A program made the position numbers and the translations under genes. The notes beneath the pieces are model-generated. The model was given only the letters and a program-made list of their open reading frames with translations, searched no databases and was not told where the DNA came from. A stretch of DNA of 43,293 bases from JBHPCZ01 sp042573625 (GTDB lineage: Bacteria > Desulfobacterota > Desulfobacteria > Desulfobacterales > UBA11574), in contig JBHPCZ010000019.1 of assembly GCA_042573625.1 (NCBI GenBank), positions 1 to 43,293 of the forward strand. The letters are read 5' to 3'. This document shows positions 41,401 to 43,293 of the stretch, piece by piece. Every line of letters begins with the position of its first letter. Position 1 is the stretch's first letter.

Positions 41401-43116
41401 ATGACAAGTGTAACAACAGTTGAGCCGCACGGCGGGACACTCGTAGATCTTATAGTTGATGAGGAAAGAGCGGCGCTATTGAGAGATATTGCAACGAGCC
41501 TGCCGGATATTACGTTGAATGATCGGCAGCTGTGTGACCTCGAGCTGCTTGCTACGGGGGCCTTTTCTCCGTTAACGGGGTTTATGGAACGGTCGGATTA
41601 TGAATCCGTGCTTGACCGCATGCGCCTGCAGAACGGCATCCTGTGGCCTATTCCGATTTGTCTCGACGTATCAGATATTCTGGCCCAAACGCTTGAAGCA
41701 GGCCAGTCCATTGCGATCCGTGACCCCGAGGGTTTTCTTCTCGCTGTTATGCACATTAAAGATATTTGGTCTGTCGATCGTGAGAAAGAAGCGCAACAGG
41801 TATACGGCACCCTTGACCAGAGCCATCCGGGTGTCCATTATCTTTTCAATACGGCCATGGATTATTACATCGGCGGCAAACTCGAAGTGCTGAGCCTGCC
41901 GCTCCATTTTGACTTCAAACAGCTTCGCATGACACCCGGAGAGATCCGGCACCTTTATAAAAAGCTGGGATGGCACAGGGTGGTGGGATTCCAGACGCGG
42001 AACCCTATCCATCGCCCTCAGTTCGAGATGACGATCAATGCCATGCGACAGGCCCAGGCAAATCTGCTTTGTCTACCCCTTGCCGGCATGGCGAGACATA
42101 AAGATTTCGATCACTATACCCGGGTCAGATGTTATCGGGAGATGACCCGTTATTACCCTCCGGATTCTTTTCTGTTGAGCATCCTGCCGCTGGCCATCCG
42201 CATGGCCGGTCCAAGGAATGCGCTTTTGCATATCATCATATCAAAAAATTATGGGTGTACCCATTTTATTGTCGGGCGAGATCATGCAAGTCCTGGTGAT
42301 GACAGCCGGGGCAAACCGTTTTACGGAAGTGATGCAACCCACAAGCTGGCGATAGACTTCAGTGAAGAAATCGGCCTAACCGTTCTGGCGTTTGAGGAAA
42401 TGGTTTATCTGCCGGACGAGGAAGTGTACCGTCCCGCAGATCAAATTCCCAAGGGAACACAAACAACGTCTCTTACCGGATCAGATATTCGAGATCGGAT
42501 CCGCTCCGGATTACACATTCCTGAGTGGGCATCCTTTCCAGAAGTAGTGGCGGAACTTCAAAAAGCCTATCCGGCGCCTATAAAACAGGGCCTCACGGTA
42601 TTTCTAACCGGTCTCTCAGGTGCCGGGAAATCGACGGTGGCCAAGATCCTTTATTCCCGTTTTCTGGAAATAGGGGGCCGTCCGGTTACCCTTCTTGATG
42701 GTGACATTGTACGGCGGAACTTATCCAGTGAGTTGAGTTTTTCAAAGGAGCACAGAGATATAAATGTCCGCCGCATCGGTTTTGTTGCCAGTGAGATTAC
42801 CAAAAACCGCGGTGTGGCGATTTGCGCGCCCATCGCGCCATACGCCGGTACCCGACTGGAGATCAGAAAAGCCATTGAGGCGTATGGCGGATTTATAGAA
42901 GTTCATGTTTCGACGCCGATTGAAGAATGTGAAAAAAGAGACAGAAAAGGAATGTATGCAAAGGCTCGGGCAGGACTTATCAAGGGATTCACCGGTGTTG
43001 ATGATCCTTACGAGATTCCTGAATCGCCGGAGGTGCGAATCGATACCACCGATCTTACGCCGGATGAGGCGGCTCAGGAGATTCTCCTATTCTTAGGGCA
43101 GAAGGGGTATATATAA
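41401..43116 (+). CDS. Bifunctional sulfate adenylyltransferase / adenylylsulfate kinase
   Basis: 571 residues that would convert sulfate to APS and then PAPS. The N-terminal Sat domain (about 1-385) contains LLATGAFSPLTGFM, the active-site loop QTRNPIHRPQ (198-207) and the GRDHASPGDD loop. The canonical Sat loop is QxRNPxHxxH; here the second histidine position is Q207. The C-terminal APS kinase domain (about 395-571) is intact: Walker A GLSGAGKST, DGDIVRRNLSSELSFSKEHRDINVRRIGFVA and a lid at KARAGLIKGFTGVDDPYE. Dissimilatory sulfate reducers use a separate single-domain Sat, so this fusion more likely serves assimilation or sulfation. It is preceded by a small TPR gene. Confidence 0.9.
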   Translation: MTSVTTVEPHGGTLVDLIVDEERAALLRDIATSLPDITLNDRQLCDLELLATGAFSPLTGFMERSDYESVLDRMRLQNGILWPIPICLDVSDILAQTLEAGQSIAIRDPEGFLLAVMHIKDIWSVDREKEAQQVYGTLDQSHPGVHYLFNTAMDYYIGGKLEVLSLPLHFDFKQLRMTPGEIRHLYKKLGWHRVVGFQTRNPIHRPQFEMTINAMRQAQANLLCLPLAGMARHKDFDHYTRVRCYREMTRYYPPDSFLLSILPLAIRMAGPRNALLHIIISKNYGCTHFIVGRDHASPGDDSRGKPFYGSDATHKLAIDFSEEIGLTVLAFEEMVYLPDEEVYRPADQIPKGTQTTSLTGSDIRDRIRSGLHIPEWASFPEVVAELQKAYPAPIKQGLTVFLTGLSGAGKSTVAKILYSRFLEIGGRPVTLLDGDIVRRNLSSELSFSKEHRDINVRRIGFVASEITKNRGVAICAPIAPYAGTRLEIRKAIEAYGGFIEVHVSTPIEECEKRDRKGMYAKARAGLIKGFTGVDDPYEIPESPEVRIDTTDLTPDEAAQEILLFLGQKGYI

Positions 43117-43245
43117 GAATTGAAGGTTGACGATTGTTTGGATTGGATCCCTTAGTTGTGCCCTAAACCCTCTGCCTCTGGTTGAGGCCCCGGAGGGGTT
43201 CGACCGATCCGGGGTGCCCCGGTCAGAGCGGCATCATACAACCGG

Positions 43246-43293
43246 TGTGTTGAATATTGAATATCCAATATCCAATGTCGAATATCGAAGGAA
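43246..43293. repeat. Dispersed repeat, family R2, copy d (cut by window end)
   Basis: GAATATTGAATATCCAATAT and CAATGTCGAATAT.GAAGGAA reproduce the left arm seen at 6-29 and 14941-14970. The window ends inside it. The preceding 43117-43245 contains a GC-rich foldback (CCTCTGG..GGCCCCGGAGGGG) and no gene. Confidence 0.7.

Overview
The window reads as a chromosomal segment of an anaerobic, probably sulfate-reducing member of the Desulfobacterota (Desulfobacterales-like). This is inference. It rests on a glutaryl-CoA dehydrogenase of the non-decarboxylating type next to a glutaconyl-CoA decarboxylase alpha subunit and biotin carrier (the arrangement described for Desulfococcus multivorans), a fused Sat/APS kinase, and many small palindromic repeats between genes. 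I see no rRNA, tRNA, CRISPR array or complete transposase.

Layout. 1-3510 (minus): glutaryl-CoA to glutaconyl-CoA oxidation and decarboxylation genes. 3511-4297: repeat-rich spacer. 4298-6643 (plus): an FHA-Ser/Thr kinase with a five-copy 27-residue repeat, followed by a small unknown gene. 6834-7961 (minus): a crotonase-fold protein and an AhpD-like protein behind a likely promoter. 8451-14854 (plus): der, rarA, a degenerate Rieske protein, an Mrp/NBP35 ATPase, pyrD and a secreted chalcone-isomerase-like protein. 15144-24649 (minus): a branched-chain amino acid operon ilvD-ilvB-ilvN-ilvC-cimA-leuA. It starts with a promoter, a 32-residue Ile/Leu/Val-rich leader peptide and a terminator/antiterminator, and it ends in a perfect 16-bp hairpin. 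24698-34437 (minus): topA, dprA, secF, secD, yajC, a membrane-anchored LysM-like protein and RNase G. 34991-43116: leuS, lptE, rpsT (minus), murJ, an ftsB-like gene, a TPR protein and the sat-cysC fusion.

Two things stand out. First, the ilv leader can be folded by hand into a full 1:2 / 2:3 / 3:4 attenuation switch. Second, a dispersed element occurs four times (about 3862-4154, 6688-6834, 27052-27319, 32491-32975). It has short hairpins at its ends in the best-preserved copies. One copy carries a nearly complete four-helix-bundle (S23/23S-IVS-like) gene broken by a frameshift. The other three are internal-deletion derivatives that keep only a short ORF or a fragment of it. Two copies begin at the stop codon of the upstream gene. 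A second repeat family (1-165, about 14941-15100, about 34650-34842, 43246-43293) truncates both ends of the window, which suggests that the contig broke at repeats.

The genes are mostly housekeeping: branched-chain amino acid synthesis, protein export, envelope assembly, replication and recombination. Fermentative or respiratory glutarate metabolism and PAPS synthesis are added. Non-ATG starts (TTG/GTG) are common and are supported by Shine-Dalgarno (SD) spacing.
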